A DNA stretch of 64,000 nucleotides from Marinomonas aquimarina. GTDB lineage: Bacteria; Pseudomonadota; Gammaproteobacteria; Pseudomonadales; Marinomonadaceae. Below are positions 40,381 through 50,075 of this stretch, one piece after another. Positions within the stretch are counted from its first letter, which is position 1. Each line of letters begins with the position of its first letter. The translations under genes and the position numbers were made by a program. The DNA is taken from contig NZ_FLOC01000001.1 of NCBI RefSeq assembly GCF_900089755.1, positions 1 to 64,000 of the forward strand. The letters run 5' to 3'. The notes under the pieces are model-generated. The model saw nothing but the letters and a program-made list of their open reading frames with translations. It searched no databases and was not told where the DNA came from.

Positions 40381-41045
40381 GGTAATAACCTAAGTAGTAA
40401 CGTGCTCAGCAGGTCTGACAAGAAGTCTAAAAACAACAGGCCTTTTTCTTTATCAAAATGGCTTAAACGGCTGGAACCTAATGCCAACACACCGTGATAC
40501 ACCACCTGACCGCCTTCACGTGATACCAACGGCATGATCGCAGAGGACATCACCGAATCGCTTTGGGATTGGAATAAGAATTCCGACTCAGCGACCGACA
40601 ACACGCCACAATAACAACCAGACTGCGCCAGCATTTCTTTTAAGATAGGCTCAGCCTGTTCCCAGCTGGCCGTACGGATCGAGGTATCAAGGTCCTGCTC
40701 AGTAAACAGCACCATCGACAGATAGTTAACGGCAAAGTCTTCACGCATGACTTCCTCGACCACCCCAGCAAAATCGTCTAACGATTCACAGCTGAGGCAC
40801 TTGAGCACCAGGCGACGGCTTTTTTTCATGATGGCTTCGTTTTCTCGGGCAACGGCCACGAGACGGTCAAACTCACCACGGTAATCGGCGCTTGATTTGC
40901 GCAACTGTAATACCTGCCGCTCAAGCAACGAAATCGCGCCACCATGAACAGGATGAGGAATCCTCAACTCTTCCAGTAACGCAGGATTTCGCTCGAAGAA
41001 ATCAGGCGTCGATTTCAGGTATTGGACTACTTCCTCTTCCGTCAT
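40377..41045 (-). CDS. DUF484 family protein
   Basis: 222 residues from ATG 41045 (GAGAGG upstream); the frame extends to 41078 inside dapF. N-terminal EEEVVQYLKSTPDFFERNP is the DUF484 signature, then a coiled-coil segment and a GAF-like C-terminal domain. Function unknown; usually between dapF and xerC (yigA in E. coli). Confidence 0.92.
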   Translation of the reverse strand: MTEEEVVQYLKSTPDFFERNPALLEELRIPHPVHGGAISLLERQVLQLRKSSADYRGEFDRLVAVARENEAIMKKSRRLVLKCLSCESLDDFAGVVEEVMREDFAVNYLSMVLFTEQDLDTSIRTASWEQAEPILKEMLAQSGCYCGVLSVAESEFLFQSQSDSVMSSAIMPLVSREGGQVVYHGVLALGSSRLSHFDKEKGLLFLDFLSDLLSTLLLRLLP

Positions 41046-41055
41046 GGTACCTCTC

Positions 41056-41886
41056 TTATAGGTAGATTTGGCCTTCAAAGACTTTTTCTGCAGGGCCAGT
41101 CATTTGGATGGAGTGACCAGGGCCTTGCCATGCAATACGTAGATCGCCTCCCGGTAGATGCACTAATACCTCTTCGGCTAACCAACCTTGCTTAATACCC
41201 GCGACCACTGCGGCGCAGGCACCCGTACCGCACGCTTGAGTTTCTCCCACACCACGCTCGTATACACGTAGGTTGACTTCATCCGCAGACAGCACCTGCA
41301 GAAAACCAACATTGACGTTGTTCGGGAAACGCTCATGACCTTCAACGATGGGTCCCACACCTTCTACGATGTCATCGTTTAAGTCATCAACACGAATCAC
41401 CGCATGTGGATTCCCCACCGACACTGGCGTCAACTCATACGTTTCACCGGCCACATCGATCGGGTACAGATCTGCTAACCCCGGGGCAACGAATGGCAAG
41501 TCCTCAGGCACAAAGCTTGGCTCACCCATGTCGACACACACTTGGCCATCGTCTTGCACTTTCAATTGAATCTGGCCACGCTTAGTTTCCACATCGATCA
41601 CACGCTTATGCGTTAACTCACGATCCAGTACAAACTTGGCAAAGCAGCGCGCACCGTTACCACAGTGCTCAACTTCCGAACCGTCACAGTTATAAATACG
41701 GTAACGGAAATCCATATCTGGGTTGGACGGTGGCTCAACGATTAGCAGCTGATCAAAACCAATACCACGGTTACGGTCACCAAGGCGCTCAATTTGCGCC
41801 TTGTTGAAATAGACCTTACGAGACACGGCGTCGACCACTACAAAGTCATTGCCTAGGCCATGCATCTTAGTAAATTTTAACAACAT
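41056..41886 (-). CDS. dapF: Diaminopimelate epimerase
   Basis: 276 residues. Converts LL-DAP to meso-DAP for lysine and peptidoglycan. The two catalytic cysteines are visible: HCGNGARC and [14 protein letters not shown]-terminus [15 protein letters not shown] is standard. 12 bp after lysA on the same strand. Confidence 0.97.
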   Translation of the reverse strand: MLLKFTKMHGLGNDFVVVDAVSRKVYFNKAQIERLGDRNRGIGFDQLLIVEPPSNPDMDFRYRIYNCDGSEVEHCGNGARCFAKFVLDRELTHKRVIDVETKRGQIQLKVQDDGQVCVDMGEPSFVPEDLPFVAPGLADLYPIDVAGETYELTPVSVGNPHAVIRVDDLNDDIVEGVGPIVEGHERFPNNVNVGFLQVLSADEVNLRVYERGVGETQACGTGACAAVVAGIKQGWLAEEVLVHLPGGDLRIAWQGPGHSIQMTGPAEKVFEGQIYL

Positions 41887-41898
41887 ACCCAGCGCTCC

Positions 41899-43152
41899 TT
41901 AAGCAGGTAACAATTGCTCACCAGCTAACTGGTGATCAATGTCTTCACGCTCACGGATCAAGTATGTTTTATCGCCATCGACCATGATTTCTGCGGCACG
42001 ACCGCGGCTGTTGTAGTTTGACGCCATCGTGAAGCCGTAAGCCCCAGCTGAGCGCAGCGCCAACAAATCACCTGGCTGAATGTCCAGCTCACGCTCTTTG
42101 CCTAGGAAGTCACCTGTTTCACAAATTGGACCAACTAGATCGTACACTCGCTTGCCTTCAGACGTCGGCTCTAAGCTCACCGGTACGATATCCATCCAAG
42201 CACCGTACAAAGATGGACGAATCATATCGTTCATAGCACCGTCGATGATGGCGAAGTTTTTATGCGGCGTGCACTTTAGGAACTCAACTTTAGTCATCAA
42301 AATGCCGGCATTGGCAGCGATCGATCGACCTGGCTCAAAAGCCAACGACAAGTTGCGGCCTTTGACTTTTTCCAAAATCAATTCTGCATAATCTTTTGGC
42401 TCTGGTGGCACTTCGTCACGGTAGCGCACACCCAAACCACCACCTAAATCTAGGTGTTTGATTTCGATGCCTTGCTCGGCCAGCTGATCGATCAAAGCGG
42501 TTAGACGATCAAAGGTATCCAAGAACGGCTGCAGTTCTGTCAGCTGCGAACCAATGTGACAGTCAACCCCCATCACGTTTAGGTTTTCCAGTGAGTGAGC
42601 CACACCGTAAATGCGCACTGCATCTTGAATGTCGATACCGAATTTATTGTCTTTCAGACCCGTTGAAATGTATGGATGCGTTTTCGCATCCACGTCTGGG
42701 TTCACACGCAAAGATACAGGCGCGACTTTGCCCATTTCACCCGCCACCTTGTTTAGACGGTACAGCTCAGACTCAGACTCAACGTTGAAGCAGTGAATGC
42801 CCACTTCCAGCGCACGACGCATTTCGTGTTCTTGTTTTGCAACACCTGAGAACATGACTTTGCTTGGATCACCACCGGCACGTAGCACACGCTCAAGTTC
42901 GCCCACAGAGACAATATCGAAGCCTGAACCAAGACGTGCTAAGACGTTCAAAATGGCAATATTTGAACACGCTTTTACAGCGTAACAAATCAATGTTGGG
43001 TGCGCTGCGAAGGCATCCGCATAGGCCTTGTAGTGACGCTCAAATGTCGCACGAGAGTATACGTAAGTTGGCGTGCCATATTGCTCAGCAATGTCTGTTA
43101 AAGAGACGTTTTCGGCATGTAGCTGGTGGCCAGAGTAGTTAAAAAAATCCAA
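41899..43152 (-). CDS. lysA: Diaminopimelate decarboxylase
   Basis: 417 residues. PLP enzyme making lysine from meso-DAP. CYAVKACSN contains the PLP lysine, HLDLGGGLGV and EPGRSI the phosphate loops, and ICETGDFLGKERELD the second-subunit Cys region. Starts with TTG 43152 after GAGGAAT, 10 bp downstream of lptM. Confidence 0.97.
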   Translation of the reverse strand: MDFFNYSGHQLHAENVSLTDIAEQYGTPTYVYSRATFERHYKAYADAFAAHPTLICYAVKACSNIAILNVLARLGSGFDIVSVGELERVLRAGGDPSKVMFSGVAKQEHEMRRALEVGIHCFNVESESELYRLNKVAGEMGKVAPVSLRVNPDVDAKTHPYISTGLKDNKFGIDIQDAVRIYGVAHSLENLNVMGVDCHIGSQLTELQPFLDTFDRLTALIDQLAEQGIEIKHLDLGGGLGVRYRDEVPPEPKDYAELILEKVKGRNLSLAFEPGRSIAANAGILMTKVEFLKCTPHKNFAIIDGAMNDMIRPSLYGAWMDIVPVSLEPTSEGKRVYDLVGPICETGDFLGKERELDIQPGDLLALRSAGAYGFTMASNYNSRGRAAEIMVDGDKTYLIREREDIDHQLAGEQLLPA

Positions 43153-43162
43153 GGGGTATTCC

Positions 43163-43300
43163 TCAATATTCCGCGGAAGATGTCACCGTGTCGCTCGGTA
43201 GTGCTTGATCAGGTAAATAAAGTGGACCTTTGTTGCCACACCCCACCAATGTAAGAGTGGCAAGCAACATTAAAACAAGCTTAGACACAGTGACGACCAT
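43163..43300 (-). CDS. lptM: LPS-assembly lipoprotein LptM (YifL-like), 45 residues
   Basis: ATG 43300 to TGA 43163-43165. Short signal peptide and lipobox (MLLATLTLVGCGNKGPLYLP), with the hallmark G-C-G-x-K-G-P-L-Y-x-P of the small lipoprotein always found before lysA. LptM stabilises the LptD-LptE translocon and helps LptD disulfide formation. An internal GTG (43288) could also serve as start. Too short for simple ORF calling. First gene of the leftward lptM-lysA-dapF-DUF484-yigB run. Confidence 0.88.
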   Translation of the reverse strand: MVVTVSKLVLMLLATLTLVGCGNKGPLYLPDQALPSDTVTSSAEY

Positions 43301-43484
43301 CCATTAATACAATTTGTTGACAGTATACTGATCCCCTATTTTATTCCCACCCCCACTACCCACTTTGACCAAAAATCTTTACTTTCGAGCTGTATTTAAA
43401 ATTTCTGATTTTGCTATAGTGAAGCCATAAGAATGCGAAGTGTCGCTCGGCTACTGTTGTGCAAAAAAGGTTGTAATCGAAACA

Positions 43485-44243
43485 ATGAGACGCCTGCTCA
43501 AACCATGGATATTTGCTTTGATTGCAGCGTTTTGCCTTCACGCTGGCGTCTTTCTATGGTTTAAGGATCGTCACTGGTCAACGATCACGCCGCCTGCCCA
43601 AGCCCCCAATTTTGAAGTGTCGTTACTGCCTGAGAAGTTAAGCACCACGCCTTCTAAGCCCGAGCCGCAAACAGCGCAGACGCCAGCACCCGCCACTATT
43701 GCTGAGCCATCCACACAGCCAGCGGCGATCGCCCCTAGCAAGGCTCAACCAGCAACAACCGAAGAGGCAGTTCCGACAGCTACGGCGACGACTTCAAGTC
43801 CGCCTGTGACTCAGGCTTTCTCACTATCTGAAATCACAGAGGTGATCAGCACCACAGAGGACTCCAATCAATGGAAAAACAACGGCTTACTGGACATCGG
43901 GCAGGTAACCACTGAACGCCCTAAACTCGACCCGAGCAAGGACCCGTTTTCGCCCAAATTTCGCCAAGCGATCCGCCAAGCCAAGCGCGTCCAAGATGAA
44001 TACGCCAAGGGTATTATCGAAGCAACCGAATACCCCATCACCGAAGACGCGGACGGCACTCGCTATGTCAACATCAAGGGAATTTGCTGGAAGCTGCCGA
44101 AGCCTGGCTCACGCGAGGAATGGCAAGTGGTGCTATCGGGTTGCTCGGGGCAAAAACAGACGTTTCGTTTTGAGTTGAATATCACCACCGATATTTTGCA
44201 GAGTGACCTGTTCGAAGATTTACACTTTGGTTCACACGAATAA
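43485..44243 (+). CDS. Unrecognised membrane-anchored protein, TonB-like architecture
   Basis: About 252 residues from ATG 43485. A basic N-terminus (MRRLLKPW), one membrane helix (~8-27), a Pro/Ala/Thr-rich region of ~80 residues, and a C-terminal domain (~145-252) with two cysteines in GICWKLP and VLSGCSGQ that could form a disulfide. The layout is TonB/TolA-like, but the C-terminal domain is not one I recognise. It occupies the place where cyaY sits in many relatives, diverging from lptM. An upstream GTG (43440) in frame is less likely. Confidence 0.72.
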   Translation: MRRLLKPWIFALIAAFCLHAGVFLWFKDRHWSTITPPAQAPNFEVSLLPEKLSTTPSKPEPQTAQTPAPATIAEPSTQPAAIAPSKAQPATTEEAVPTATATTSSPPVTQAFSLSEITEVISTTEDSNQWKNNGLLDIGQVTTERPKLDPSKDPFSPKFRQAIRQAKRVQDEYAKGIIEATEYPITEDADGTRYVNIKGICWKLPKPGSREEWQVVLSGCSGQKQTFRFELNITTDILQSDLFEDLHFGSHE

Positions 44244-44244
44244 A

Positions 44245-44271
44245 AAAGGCCCGCTTTAAAAGCGGGCCTTT
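44245..44271. terminator. Bidirectional terminator between the TonB-like gene and argH
   Basis: GGCCCGC and GCGGGCC, extended by AAA/TTT pairs to a 13-bp arm; A6 at 44242-44247 gives a leftward T-run for argH. Confidence 0.86.
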
Positions 44272-44293
44272 AAAAAACACTATGCCAGCGCGA

Positions 44294-45694
44294 TTAGCGA
44301 GCAGCTAACTCTGTTTTAGCGCGTTCAATGGCCGCTTTCACTTGTGCCGGCGCAGTACCACCAATGTGATCACGAGCCGCAACCGAACCTTCCAGTGTCA
44401 GCACTTCAAACACGTCTTGTTCGATCATATCACCAAAGCCTTGTAGCTCTTCTAGTGACATTTCAGAAAGGTCACGACCTTCTTGCACACCAAAGCCTAC
44501 TGCTTTACCAACGATTTCGTGGGCATCACGGAAGGCAACACCTTTACGCACTAGGTAATCCGCAAGGTCAGTGGCGGTACTGAAACCACGACGTGCTGCT
44601 TCGTACATGTACTCACCACGTGCTTCGATGGCAGGGATCATATCGGCGAAGGCACGCAAAGAACCGCGTAGCGTATCCACGGTATCAAACAGAGGCTCTT
44701 TGTCTTCTTGGTTGTCCTTGTTGTACGCCAAACACTGAGACTTCATCAGCGTTAGCAAACCTATTAGATGGCCATACACTCGGCCGGTCTTACCACGCAC
44801 TAACTCAGGTACGTCTGGGTTTTTCTTCTGTGGCATGATCGAAGAGCCAGTACAGAAACGATCAGGAAGGAAGATGAAGTTAAATTGTGCCGACGTCCAC
44901 ATTACCAGTTCTTCAGCCCAACGTGACAAGTGCATCATGGTGATCGATGCTGCTGCTGTGAATTCAATCGCAAAGTCACGATCACTCACAGAATCTAGCG
45001 AGTTATAAGTAGGACGCTCAAAACCCAGTAGATCAGCGGTCATGTTACGGTCGATTGGGTAAGTGGTACCGGCAAGCGCCGCCGCACCCAACGGTAGGAT
45101 GTTGACACGCTTACGGCAGTCAGCAAGACGCTCGTAATCACGTTGTGCCATTTCGTACCACGCCATTAGGTGGTGTCCAAAGGTCACTGGCTGCGCCGTT
45201 TGTAAGTGTGTGAAGCCTGGCATGATGGTATCAGTATTACGCTCAGCAAGAGACAAGATGCCTTGTTGTAGGCGTGTTACTTCTTCTAGTAGGAAGTCGA
45301 TTTCGTCACGCATGTACAGACGGATATCCGTTGCCACCTGGTCGTTACGTGAACGGCCCGTGTGCAGTTTCTTACCCGTGATACCGATCTTTTGCGTCAG
45401 GCGCGCTTCGATGTTCATGTGCACGTCTTCAAGTTCAACTGACCACTCAAACTCACCACGAGCGATCTCTTGCTCGATTTCCGTTAGACCTAGGATGATT
45501 TGGTCACGCTCGTCTTCTGTCAAAACGCCCACTTTTGCAAGCATGGTGGCATGTGCGATCGAACCTTGAATGTCCTGCTTCGCCATACGCTGGTCAAATT
45601 CAACAGACGCCGTAAAACGTGCGACAAACGCATCAACAGGCTCAGAAAAACGGCCACCCCATTGCTGGTTAGTGGTTTTGTTGGTATCAGTCAT
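44294..45694 (-). CDS. argH: Argininosuccinate lyase
   Basis: 466 residues. Last step of arginine synthesis. [20 protein letters not shown] at the N-terminus and the fumarase/aspartase signature [12 protein letters not shown] are present. It diverges from hemC, as in Pseudomonas and relatives. Confidence 0.97.
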   Translation of the reverse strand: MTDTNKTTNQQWGGRFSEPVDAFVARFTASVEFDQRMAKQDIQGSIAHATMLAKVGVLTEDERDQIILGLTEIEQEIARGEFEWSVELEDVHMNIEARLTQKIGITGKKLHTGRSRNDQVATDIRLYMRDEIDFLLEEVTRLQQGILSLAERNTDTIMPGFTHLQTAQPVTFGHHLMAWYEMAQRDYERLADCRKRVNILPLGAAALAGTTYPIDRNMTADLLGFERPTYNSLDSVSDRDFAIEFTAAASITMMHLSRWAEELVMWTSAQFNFIFLPDRFCTGSSIMPQKKNPDVPELVRGKTGRVYGHLIGLLTLMKSQCLAYNKDNQEDKEPLFDTVDTLRGSLRAFADMIPAIEARGEYMYEAARRGFSTATDLADYLVRKGVAFRDAHEIVGKAVGFGVQEGRDLSEMSLEELQGFGDMIEQDVFEVLTLEGSVAARDHIGGTAPAQVKAAIERAKTELAAR

Positions 45695-45739
45695 TTCTTC
45701 ATTTCCCAGTGTGAGATCAATGTTGCGGCAAGATTACCT

Positions 45740-45776
45740 GATGACGCGCCCTTTATAAAGGGCTCTGGGATGACGC
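45740..45776. repeat. Perfect palindrome flanked by 8-bp direct repeats, argH/hemC divergent gap
   Basis: GCCCTTTATAAAGGGC (45748-45763) is a 16-bp perfect palindrome. It lies between two identical copies of GATGACGC at 45740-45747 and 45769-45776. The right copy contains the -35 box of the candidate hemC promoter. A regulator-binding composite is the simplest reading. Confidence 0.6.
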
Positions 45777-45798
45777 TTACTAGGCAAGGGAGTATGAT
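45770..45798 (+). promoter_or_regulatory. Candidate hemC promoter
   Basis: ATGACG (45770-45775), 17 bp, TATGAT (45793-45798), about 52 bp before the hemC GTG. -10 matches 5/6, -35 4/6. Confidence 0.45.
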
Positions 45799-45850
45799 AT
45801 AGCGAAATTTTATCGTTATTTTCGTGCTTGATGTCACTCTAGGAGAGAAT

Positions 45851-46777
45851 GTGAGAAATAAAATCGTCATTGCAACCCGTGAAAGCCAACTTGCCCTTTG
45901 GCAAGCTAACAATGTCAAAGCCTCACTGGAAGCGCTCTACCCAGAGATCAATGTTGAACTGATGGGCATGACCACCAAAGGCGATCAAATCTTAGATTCG
46001 CCCCTGTCGAAAATTGGCGGTAAAGGTCTGTTTGTAAAAGAGCTCGAAAAAGCTCTACTTGATGGCGTCGCCGATATTGCTGTGCACTCGATGAAAGATG
46101 TACCAATGGAGTTTCCTGAAGGCCTAGGCTTGAGCGTCATTTGTGAACGTGAAGACCCAAGCGATGCCTTTGTTTCCAACACCTACAACAGCATCGACGA
46201 ATTACCTCAAGGCGCAGTAGTCGGCACATCAAGCTTACGCCGCTCGTGCCAGTTGCAAATGCACCGCCCTGATCTGGTCATTAAAAACCTGCGTGGCAAC
46301 GTTAATACTCGCCTACGCAAGCTAGACGATGGCGAATACGATGCCATCATCCTTGCGACAGCAGGCCTTGTGCGTCTTGAGATGGCTGATCGCATCAAAG
46401 CACGCATCAGCGATACTTTCTCATTGCCAGCAGGCGGTCAAGGGGCCATGGGCATTGAGTGTCGCAGCGACGATGCTGAGTTGATTGAGCTGCTTGCACC
46501 CCTGCAGCACCAAGAAACCGCTTACCGCGTGGTTGCCGAGCGTGCAGTGAACAAGCGCCTAAACGGTGGCTGCCAGGCCCCTATTGCCTGTTTTGCTCTG
46601 CTCGAAGGTGATGAGCTGTTTGTGCGCGGTTTAGTCGGCAGCACCGACGGCAAACGCATGGTACGTGGTGAGATCCGTGGCGATAAAGCCAACGCCGAAG
46701 CGCTAGGCATCCAATTGGCGGATCAATTACTGGCCGATGGTGCGCAAGCGCTGCTAGATGAAGTCTACCAACACTAA
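45851..46777 (+). CDS. hemC: Hydroxymethylbilane synthase
   Basis: 309 residues from GTG 45851 (AGGAG five to six bases upstream); the frame runs back to 45824. Condenses four porphobilinogens. [27 protein letters not shown], and [11 protein letters not shown] with the dipyrromethane-attaching cysteine are seen. First gene of hemCDXY. Confidence 0.97.
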   Translation: MRNKIVIATRESQLALWQANNVKASLEALYPEINVELMGMTTKGDQILDSPLSKIGGKGLFVKELEKALLDGVADIAVHSMKDVPMEFPEGLGLSVICEREDPSDAFVSNTYNSIDELPQGAVVGTSSLRRSCQLQMHRPDLVIKNLRGNVNTRLRKLDDGEYDAIILATAGLVRLEMADRIKARISDTFSLPAGGQGAMGIECRSDDAELIELLAPLQHQETAYRVVAERAVNKRLNGGCQAPIACFALLEGDELFVRGLVGSTDGKRMVRGEIRGDKANAEALGIQLADQLLADGAQALLDEVYQH

Positions 46778-46807
46778 TCTGACGACCTGATGGGGAATGC
46801 TCTCACC

Positions 46808-47569
46808 ATGCAAGGTGTAAAAGTCTTGGTCACTCGACCAGAACCCGAAAATACGTTGACCTGCCAAGCGCTGTCTGCGCTTGGGGCAACGCCCATCTCA
46901 TTACCAATGCTAGACATTCGCCCACTTTCTAGTGACGCGGAGCTAGCTGCACTGCGCTCACAGCTGTACAACCTTGATCTGTACCAGTTTGTTATCTTCG
47001 TCAGTAAAAATGCCGCACGGCTGGCGGTCGAGTTAATCGATGAGTGTTGGCCTATGCTGCCGGTGGGTATGCATTGGCTCGGTATCGGCCAAGGCACCAC
47101 ACAAACTCTAAATGAATTGCATATCCCAGCGATCAGCAACCCCGGCAACAATACCGAGGCCATGCTAGACTGGCTTAAACCCGTGAAAATGCGCGATCAA
47201 AAAGTCTTGATTGTGCGGGGCGCTGGGGGCCGGCCAGATTTGGCCAAAGGATTGCAGCAACGTGGTGCGATTGTCGACTATTTAGAACTCTATAAGCGAC
47301 ATACTCCAGAATATACGGCACAAACTTTTTTATTCTTAGAGCGTCCTGACGTAATATGGGCGACAAGTGGTGAAAGCGTGACAAATCTGACAACCTATGT
47401 TGATCAGTTTGACCCAGATCTAAAAAACACTGCCTTATTTGTTCCAAGCGAAAGAGTGGCGCAACTAGCAAAGTCCCTTCGCTGGAATCAGGTAATCTGT
47501 GCACAAGGTGCTGACGACCAACGTTTAATCGCAGCCACACAGCAGCATTTAGGACGACAACATGACTGA
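46808..47569 (+). CDS. hemD: Uroporphyrinogen-III synthase
   Basis: 253 residues. Closes and inverts ring D to make uroporphyrinogen III. The family is poorly conserved; KVLVTRPEPENTLTCQALSA, FVSKNAARLAVE and WATSGESVTNL support it, along with position between hemC and hemX. Start placed at ATG 46808; ATG 46790 is in frame but has no ribosome site. Confidence 0.92.
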   Translation: MQGVKVLVTRPEPENTLTCQALSALGATPISLPMLDIRPLSSDAELAALRSQLYNLDLYQFVIFVSKNAARLAVELIDECWPMLPVGMHWLGIGQGTTQTLNELHIPAISNPGNNTEAMLDWLKPVKMRDQKVLIVRGAGGRPDLAKGLQQRGAIVDYLELYKRHTPEYTAQTFLFLERPDVIWATSGESVTNLTTYVDQFDPDLKNTALFVPSERVAQLAKSLRWNQVICAQGADDQRLIAATQQHLGRQHD

Positions 47570-48782
47570 CAAAAACGACAAGGCTTTAACCGACAACACG
47601 GAAAACAGCGTAGACACTACGTCCTTAGAGTCCGCTAAAGAAAGCGCTTCCGCGCCAACAGGTGAAGCAGTAAACACCGCCAAGGTAGCCCCAGAGAGCA
47701 AAGACTCTTCTTCAGGCAACAAAACCTTACCTGCCGTCGCTATCCTATTTGGTGTGGCAGCCTTAGGCTTAAGTGGTTGGCAATTCTACCAAAATCAATA
47801 CGCTAGCCCTGATAACCAAGCATTGACTGAGGCGCAAAACAAAGTCATCGCCTTGGAACAGCAAGTGAGCCAATTGTCTGGCACCGTGGAAAGCAATGCT
47901 GCTGCCGCCAACCAACTGAGCGAAATGGACAGCATTCTGGCTGCCGCCAAGAGCCAATCCGACGAGCTCAAAGCAAACACTGAACAAGCCTTGGTCGACT
48001 TGTCTAGCAAACTTAACAAACTCAACAATGCTGACAAAGACGATTGGCTGTTGGCGGAAGCCGAGTACCTGATTCGCCTAGCCAACCAGCGTCTACTACT
48101 TGAGAAAGACACTAAGAGCAGTCTGTCATTGCTGGCCAGCGCAGACAACATCCTAGCGGGCCTTGAAGACCCACTGATGTTCGACACCCGTAAAGCCATT
48201 GCGCAAGACATGCAAGCTCTTAAATCGGTGGCAAGCTTTGACCTAGAAGGTCGTTACCTGCAACTGTCTGCACTCTACAACCAAGTAGCGGAACTGCCGC
48301 AGCGTGAGCCATCTAAACAATGGCAAGAGCAACAAGACGCTGAGCCTGAAGTACCACAAACTAGCCGATCAGCTCTTAAACAACTATTTAATGAAGCATG
48401 GCAAGGTCTGAAATCTTTGGTGGTCATCAACTACAACCAAAAGCCAATCAAACCGTTGCTGCCGCCAGCCGAATATCAAGAATTGGTGACCGGCATCCAG
48501 CTTCAGCTCGACGTAGCACAAGTGGCTCTACTGAAAGCTGAGCCAGCAATCTACGAAAAATCTTTAAGCCGTGTAGCGACAGCAGTTAATCAACACTTTG
48601 ACACCACCGCTCAGTCAACCATTGCGTTTATGACCACACTCACGTCATTGCAGCAAGTGAACCCAAATCCAGATGTGCCGATGCCGCGTGCGTCTTTACA
48701 AGCCATGCGCAATTTGATGCAAAACTGGAAAAGCGGCGCCCCAACAGCACCTAGCAACAACCAAGGAGAACAAGCTCTATGA
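47562..48782 (+). CDS. hemX: HemX-like membrane protein
   Basis: 406 residues. Charged N-terminus, a membrane helix (~50-68: VAILFGVAALGLSGWQFY), a coiled coil, and a periplasmic domain of the HemX family (WLLAEAEYLIRLANQRLLLE). Once called uroporphyrinogen methyltransferase, but it lacks that fold; its job in heme metabolism is unsettled. Overlaps hemD by 8 bp and hemY by 4. Confidence 0.93.
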   Translation: MTDKNDKALTDNTENSVDTTSLESAKESASAPTGEAVNTAKVAPESKDSSSGNKTLPAVAILFGVAALGLSGWQFYQNQYASPDNQALTEAQNKVIALEQQVSQLSGTVESNAAAANQLSEMDSILAAAKSQSDELKANTEQALVDLSSKLNKLNNADKDDWLLAEAEYLIRLANQRLLLEKDTKSSLSLLASADNILAGLEDPLMFDTRKAIAQDMQALKSVASFDLEGRYLQLSALYNQVAELPQREPSKQWQEQQDAEPEVPQTSRSALKQLFNEAWQGLKSLVVINYNQKPIKPLLPPAEYQELVTGIQLQLDVAQVALLKAEPAIYEKSLSRVATAVNQHFDTTAQSTIAFMTTLTSLQQVNPNPDVPMPRASLQAMRNLMQNWKSGAPTAPSNNQGEQAL

Positions 48783-50011
48783 GAAAAGTTCTCCTCTCCA
48801 TCATCATTGTGCTGCTCATCGGCGGCGCCATTGGTTTGATCATGAAACAAGACCCAGGCTATGTGATGATTTCTTTTAAAGAAGTCACCATTGAAATGAG
48901 CCTTTGGGTGATGTTGCTATTTATGGCACTTGGCTATGCCGCCATTATGATCGCTTTAAGACTGGTTTGGATTTTAATGCATCCAAACTCGTCCCTATCC
49001 AGACTGACAGGCACCATGTCACATAAACGTGCCTTGAAATCGACCATTAGAGGTATGCTGGAACTGGCGGGCGGCAACTGGGGCAAAGCTGAAAAGCTAC
49101 TGACCACTTCGGCCAACAAAGTCTCTTACCCTTTGCTTAATTACATCGGTGCGGCTTATGCTGCGAGCGAGCAAGAAGAGCATGAGCGCTCTAAAGAGCT
49201 GCTACGCAAAGCGCATCAAACCTCACCTGATGCTGAGTTCGCGATTAGCTTTGTACAGAGCCAACTGCAACTTAAGCAAGGCCATTACGAAGGTGCCCTA
49301 GCGACATTGAAGCGTCTGCACGATATGAAGCCAAAGCACCGCCAAACCTTGAAGATGCTGGTCAATGCTTACACGCAACTAAAAGACTGGGAAGCCCTAC
49401 AAGAGCTGACGCCGGTTCTGAAAAAGCAAGGTATCTTCGACGAGAGCAACTTGCTTGAACTGGAAAAGAATTCCTTCTTAGCGCTATTGGAAAAGCTGCG
49501 TTTCCGTGAGAAAACCGGCCTTAGCAAAGAAGTACTGCTAGACGAGCTACAAGGCATCTGGAAAAAGCTAGATGGCTTGGCGAAAGACGAGCAGATGCAG
49601 GTACTTTACGCGACCACGCTGATGGAATTCGGCAGTGAAGATAAAGCAGAAGCCTTTATGCGCACGTCTCTTAACGACCAGTGGTCGGATGCGCTTGCCG
49701 GCGTCTATGGCCAATTAACCAATGTATCGATGCAGAAGTCGTTAGGCAATGCTGAAACTTGGATCCGTCGCCACCCAGACAGCGCTCCACTTTACCTAAC
49801 CGCCGGACGTATCTGTCAGCGCTTGCAACTATGGGGTAAGGCTCGTGATTACTACGAAAAAGCCCTACGCATTGACTCATCTTCGGAAGCCATCGTGGAA
49901 CTCAGCTTATTACTTGAATCCATGGGCGACCTAGAGGAAGCACAGCAGCTTATCGTCAAACGCTTGCGCCATGAAAGCCAAGCGGTCAAAGCGCTACCGC
50001 TGCCACGCTAA
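48779..50011 (+). CDS. hemY: HemY-type TPR membrane protein
   Basis: 410 residues. Two N-terminal membrane helices (~5-21 and ~40-62), then TPR-like helical repeats. It is the E. coli HemY type, not the oxygen-dependent protoporphyrinogen oxidase of the same name. Starts inside the hemX stop (ATGA). Ends in a terminator. Confidence 0.93.
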   Translation: MRKVLLSIIIVLLIGGAIGLIMKQDPGYVMISFKEVTIEMSLWVMLLFMALGYAAIMIALRLVWILMHPNSSLSRLTGTMSHKRALKSTIRGMLELAGGNWGKAEKLLTTSANKVSYPLLNYIGAAYAASEQEEHERSKELLRKAHQTSPDAEFAISFVQSQLQLKQGHYEGALATLKRLHDMKPKHRQTLKMLVNAYTQLKDWEALQELTPVLKKQGIFDESNLLELEKNSFLALLEKLRFREKTGLSKEVLLDELQGIWKKLDGLAKDEQMQVLYATTLMEFGSEDKAEAFMRTSLNDQWSDALAGVYGQLTNVSMQKSLGNAETWIRRHPDSAPLYLTAGRICQRLQLWGKARDYYEKALRIDSSSEAIVELSLLLESMGDLEEAQQLIVKRLRHESQAVKALPLPR

Positions 50012-50027
50012 CAGCTAGAGAAAACCA

Positions 50028-50057
50028 AAATGCCGAGCAATTGCTCGGCATTTTTCA
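50028..50057 (+). terminator. Terminator after hemY
   Basis: A perfect palindrome AAATGCCGAGCAA/TTGCTCGGCATTT (50028-50053) followed by TT. Confidence 0.88.
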
Positions 50058-50075
50058 TTCTGACAAACGCTTTGC

